Shown: in pieces, positions 18,490 to 22,050 of the stretch | How positions within the stretch are numbered: position 1 is the first letter of the stretch | How the letters are laid out: each line of letters opens with the position of its first letter | Source: Saccoglossus kowalevskii | Lineage: Eukaryota; Hemichordata; Enteropneusta; Harrimaniidae | DNA length: 22,050 nt | Assembly: GCF_000003605.2 (NCBI RefSeq) | Contig: NW_003121911.1 | Coordinates: 1,691,824-1,713,873 of the forward strand | Direction: 5' to 3' | The notes under the pieces: model-generated | The model's database searches: none | Told to the model about the DNA's origin: nothing | Seen by the model: only the letters and a program-made list of their open reading frames with translations | Program-made: the position numbers and the translations under genes

Positions 18490-19712
18490 CTATAAAATAT
18501 GCAAATTGACAATTATCTCAGCTTCTTTTCAGAGCACATCCCAGAACTTTGAAAAAAAATAGCTCCCAGACGCTTTGACCTTTTCTTTTGAAATTTTCAC
18601 AAATGATTGACAATGTGTTTATCTTCAAAACGCCGTCGGGGCATTGTTTTTGGTTGAGCAGTGTTACAACAATCATACAGACAACTAGCATGAGTGTTAA
18701 TTTATGCATAAATTTGAATTAGTGAAATTTGAGCTGCTGCCCTGAAAAATTGACAACTGGTAAACAGTTTTCAAGACGGCGTTTTCTTCATAATAAACAG
18801 ATGTACTCGTAAACCAATTTTGACAGGAAACAGAAGCATGGTTTAGAAGCTATTTTTTTTTAAATCACTTTTGACCAAAAATACACATTTTTGTGCATAT
18901 TTCCAACTACAGTGTCCATAAAAAAAAAATACTTACAAAATTTTAAAATTCATACAATAATCTTTCCAAAAATATATAGTTTTGTGGACAAGGAAGGTCA
19001 TCTTGGCTGCCTAATTAACTAATTAAAATACCTGTCAGGTAAACTGCATCTCTACCTTAAATCAATTTATCCAAGCTTGATATGTACAAAGACTTTTCAT
19101 CATGATTGGAAAGACTTTGTGGGCTTATGTCATTGATTATGCAAAATATATGCAAATGAGATCATTAAATCAACAATATTTACCATTTTCAGGACATGAA
19201 GCTCAGTTTTTCTGGATGTCAATAATTATTCAAAACACATTGAATATGTAGATGAGATCAGAAAAAAACAATATTTGTCATTTCAAGGTAATTTATGCAG
19301 GTCAATTCCATTTTCATAAGAAGAAATATAGGTACACTTAATAAAAAAATCAATTTGGTCTCACAAACTACTGTACTTTCCATATCCCCAGTACCATAAT
19401 TTAAATGAAAATGCATTTAAAGTTCAATGCACAGTAAGTGCAAATAAATTGAAGTGACTTTTCTTCATTATCTACCGCAGCAAAAACAGAAAAGGAAAGT
19501 CAATCTCCTGGGGAATAAACCATTATACTGGTAGGGAGTGGAGGGGCTTATCTCATCATGAATTCTAGGTCTTTGCTTGTAAGCAGCTGAAAGGAATGTA
19601 CATGCAAGGCTTTCAGGACTTATAATTTGTAATCAGTATGAGTTTTTTAACGTTGCACTCTGTACGTACACTTTACGTCATTACACTTAGTTACATTGGG
19701 TAAAGAAACAAT
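18490..19712. other. No gene supported
   Basis: AT-rich, with no convincing frame; the 63-codon minus frame at 18518-18709 is featureless. A short inverted pair AAAACGCCGTC (18627-18637) and GACGGCGTTTT (18775-18785) stands out because the rest of the stretch is CpG-poor. Nothing else is recognisable. Confidence 0.5.
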
Positions 19713-19865
19713 GAACATTCAAATTTAGTAAATCAAATTTTTATTATCAGTTAACTTTGAATTATGGGAAATATACAACGTTAAAGAAACAAAAATTTGT
19801 ATGATGCCTGTAAGGTGAAGTTTGGTTAACTGTTATAATTTAAGTTTGATTTACTAAATGTGTTC
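19713..19865. mobile_element. Short inverted-repeat element
   Basis: About 153 bp with arms of about 40 bp. The left arm starts GAACATTCAAATTTAGTAAA and continues TCAAATTTTTATTATCAGTT. The right arm is AAGTTTGGTTAACTGTTATA to TTTGATTTACTAAATGTGTT. The arms match with small indels, and the core TTTAGTAAATCAAA/TTTGATTTACTAAA is perfect. The non-coding interior and short length suggest a MITE or decayed hairpin. Target duplication is not evident. Confidence 0.6.
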
Positions 19866-20717
19866 TTTCAACAAAAACAAAATTACAGGTTGCCCGTAGC
19901 TCAAAGTTCTTTTAATTGAACATTGCGTTAAAATTTGGGAGTGGTTTCACAAAAATGGGCGTGGTTTCTGAAATATAGGCGTTCTTTGTAACTGAATGTT
20001 TTTGTAACTCGATGTCCGTGACTCGAACAATTAGCATCTCAGAAACAATGTAGCATTTAATTGAAAGAATACATGTCACTACATGTTTTTTTTGTGACTT
20101 GTGTATACTGTGTTTAAATATACATGAATGGGCTAAAAAAAAAGGAGAGACACTTCGCATAATAGAACTGATTGGCTGTGTGAGTCCATATCCTACCTGG
20201 AATAGAACACCAAAAAGGGTCTACCCCCTACACTGGGTGTGCCTCGTGGGAAAATCCACTGATCAAGATTTTTCATGGATGCGACTTTGAGTACCATGAT
20301 TACAATGTTTACAGGTGCTTATGTTAAACTGGGCCTGGACACCAGAATATACTAGTAGCGCATTAAAACTGCCATAATGCTATTATGAACGGAATATGGA
20401 ACATGGAATATGGTTTCTGTGGCAATAATGCACTAAATGTCTGGACATGTAAAAACAAAGTCAGACAGCAGTGATATTCCAGATATTGTCATCTGGCACA
20501 CAAAAATATTTGTAAAAAAAAAATGGATATAAAATATAAGAAATGCCATGCATGCACAAACCTTTTAGACTATGCATGAAAACGAGTCCCAGCAATTAAG
20601 TTACTATGTGTATCAGGCTAGTAATATTCACTGGGTTTCATTTTTAAAAAAACTGTGACAGGATTACACACAAACAATAGGTTTTAAATTCATAGGAAAT
20701 ATCAATACATTTAAGTA
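19866..20717. other. No gene supported
   Basis: Two short frames (19912-20160 minus, 20099-20290 plus) overlap on opposite strands without recognisable motifs. A short repetition, GGGAGTGGTTTCACAAAAAT and GGGCGTGGTTTCTGAAATAT (19938-19977), is present. Nothing else is seen. Confidence 0.5.
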
Positions 20718-20721
20718 TTAA

Positions 20722-20846
20722 AGGGCGGCAGTCGTCGTGTCGCGTTCTGTTCGATATGGGAGTCATAGTGATGTATACAACACATGTAAAATACATTGTT
20801 TATTTACATGATATTCGAACATGCGCTGTGCGACGGCCAACGCACT
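20722..20846. mobile_element. TTAA-flanked MITE (GC-rich ends)
   Basis: About 125 bp flanked on both sides by TTAA (20718-20721 and 20847-20850). Inverted ends AGGGCGGCAGTCGTCGTGTC and, at the right, GTGCGACGGCCAACGCACT match imperfectly, with a further TTCGATAT/ATATTCGAA pair inside. The CpG-rich ends contrast sharply with the AT-rich surroundings. TTAA duplication suggests piggyBac-type mobilisation. No open frame. Confidence 0.62.
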
Positions 20847-20850
20847 TTAA

Positions 20851-21401
20851 ATATGAATATTATTAAATACAACAATGCTCATGCTTGAGTTCTATGAATA
20901 AACTGAAAATCATGTACCATTTTCCTCCCCCTATGATGTAAAAAACATTTTTAAATATACATGAGTAATAGGCAGAGTAAGGAAAACTAAAGATTGAAGG
21001 GCTTGATTGAATGGATTATCTGCTTTTCTGGATCAGTTCAGCTTTATACTAGATGACATCTATTCCTCAAGGAAATCTAAAATCACTGAAATGATTATGA
21101 ATTAAAATCATGTTGTCAATCAGTGGAGTAATGACTGATGTTTGTAACGTTAAGGGTGACAAATGACAGCATTATGTAGCTGTGAAAATCTGAAATTACT
21201 AATTCAAATAATTAATCACTGTCACTGCCATTAATGTTTCACTCACCAAACAGCAATGTAATGCCATAACTTAAAGTCACGTACTGTTTTGTTGAGCATG
21301 TCTCAAGACCGTTGATTAGATCAAAACATTTTTAGATGGTTGCCTCAAATGTATAGTGTAACACAAACTGATTTTGAGAGAATACACAATTTGCCATTTT
21401 T
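20851..21401. other. No gene supported
   Basis: AT-rich, with no open frame, RNA gene or repeat recognised. Confidence 0.5.
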
Positions 21402-21433
21402 AGCTCGGCTGGTCGACTTAGTCGAGCTGAGCT
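21402..21433. repeat. Short hairpin AGCTCGGCT...GTCGAGCTGAGCT
   Basis: An imperfect palindrome with arms AGCTCGGCTGGTCGAC and GTCGAGCTGAGCT. A related string (GCGGAGCTATCTCAGCCGAC) recurs near 21612-21631, so the two could bound a roughly 230-bp dispersed repeat (21402-21640). The sequence between is AT-rich and non-coding. Confidence 0.45.
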
Positions 21434-22050
21434 TATCATATGAGTGATTGTTTGTGATGATATCTTTGATTCTCTAATTTTGATGAATATTTTTGTCATT
21501 TTTGGTAAAAAGTGATATTTTCGACTTCTTGTTGAAAACAGTATATCCGATTGCTTTGATACCGGTACTATACATATTGTTCATTTTCTAATGACATCTT
21601 CAGTTCTAACAGCGGAGCTATCTCAGCCGACAGGCTGCTTGTTTTTTATATTGATATGACCCAGTTCATCACTATAATGATACTGATACATTATTCTCAA
21701 TGAAACAGCAACTTAATAAATGTTGCTGTTTTGGTGATATGATGGTGACAGTATTTTTGAACAGACTTAGAAGTAAAATTGAATTGGTTATAATTGCATC
21801 ATATTATACGTTTCTCTGACATTGATTAATTGATTTAAGATGGTCAAATAAAGTCTAGATTTATGACACAAACACAAGAGCATGTACATGAACCAATAAT
21901 TTATTTGGCAAATAGGGGGGCACACCACAAGACCATCGTACACAAAAGTGAGACAATGCATAACAGACTGATAAGATGGTCCCTGGTGCCGCCCCCAAAA
22001 TGTAGAACAAAGCAGGTGTAAACTAGCTGGCTTACAGTTTCTAAACTAAA
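21434..22050. other. No gene firmly supported; possible 3' end of minus-strand gene
   Basis: Mostly AT-rich. From about 21900 the base composition becomes more even. On the minus strand AATAAA (21900-21905 in complement) lies at the boundary, as expected if a minus-strand 3' UTR enters from beyond the right edge. No open frame confirms this. Confidence 0.25.

Noticed and set aside
18627-18785. Element bounded by AAAACGCCGTC / GACGGCGTTTT
   Set aside because: Only 11 bp match and the flanks do not extend the pairing, so there is not enough to call an element.

Overview
This is AT-rich, intron- and repeat-dominated eukaryotic DNA. The only gene recognised with confidence is split by spliceosomal introns. 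The repeats include short inverted-repeat elements built on a 'TTTATTTTCGCTGGAAT' theme and TTAA-flanked elements. Together these suggest an invertebrate animal nuclear genome, probably marine (mollusc, brachiopod or hemichordate-like). The species cannot be fixed from the sequence. There is one assembly gap of 514 Ns (11232-11745). I see no bacterial or viral operon, rRNA, CRISPR array or convincing intact tRNA.

The main gene is a divergent heterotrimeric G-protein alpha subunit on the + strand. Two consecutive internal exons are visible. Exon A (12156-12340, 185 nt) carries the P-loop and the start of the helical domain. Exon B (13027-13232, 206 nt) carries the rest of the helical-domain segment down to the 'ESSKY' equivalent of 'SDSxKYY'. 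Exon phases (1 in, 0 between, 2 out) and the 185-nt length match the ancestral Galpha layout as I know it from the Gq class. Three features are unusual: the P-loop reads GSAGSGKST instead of GxGESGKST, exon B carries about 17 extra residues including a Cys-rich CC-x8-C-x2-C cluster, and the intron between the exons appears to use a GC donor. Exon 1 and the catalytic exons (switch I, switch II, NKxD) are not found in this window.

Layout: 1-1275 has no supported gene. 1276-1485 is a MITE-like element. 1565-2448 is a four-copy tandem array of about 224-bp units, each with an internal palindrome. 2818-3306 is an imperfect inverted repeat. 3307-7716 is AT-rich with no gene supported. 7758-8386 is a long fold-back element, with a related single arm at 13321-13632. 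10290-10487 is a second MITE-like element. 12156-13232 holds the Galpha exons, with a 30-bp minisatellite inside their intron. 14914-15128 is a TTAA-flanked MITE. 15785-15987 is an inverted copy of the first MITE. 16590-17469 holds two adjoining minisatellites, an 11-bp array and then an exact 42/84-bp higher-order array. 17934-18296 is a possible small protein-coding exon with a downstream AATAAA. 19713-19865 and 20722-20846 are further inverted-repeat elements. The last 150 bases become richer in GC and could be the 3' end of a minus-strand gene.

The genes do not form an operon or cassette. The window is best read as a long, repeat-laden Galpha locus, perhaps with a second small gene nested in or following it. 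The best leads are the altered Galpha active-site loop and Cys-rich insertion, the palindromic tandem array with an apparently compensated base change, and the exact-period minisatellite that is open on both strands.
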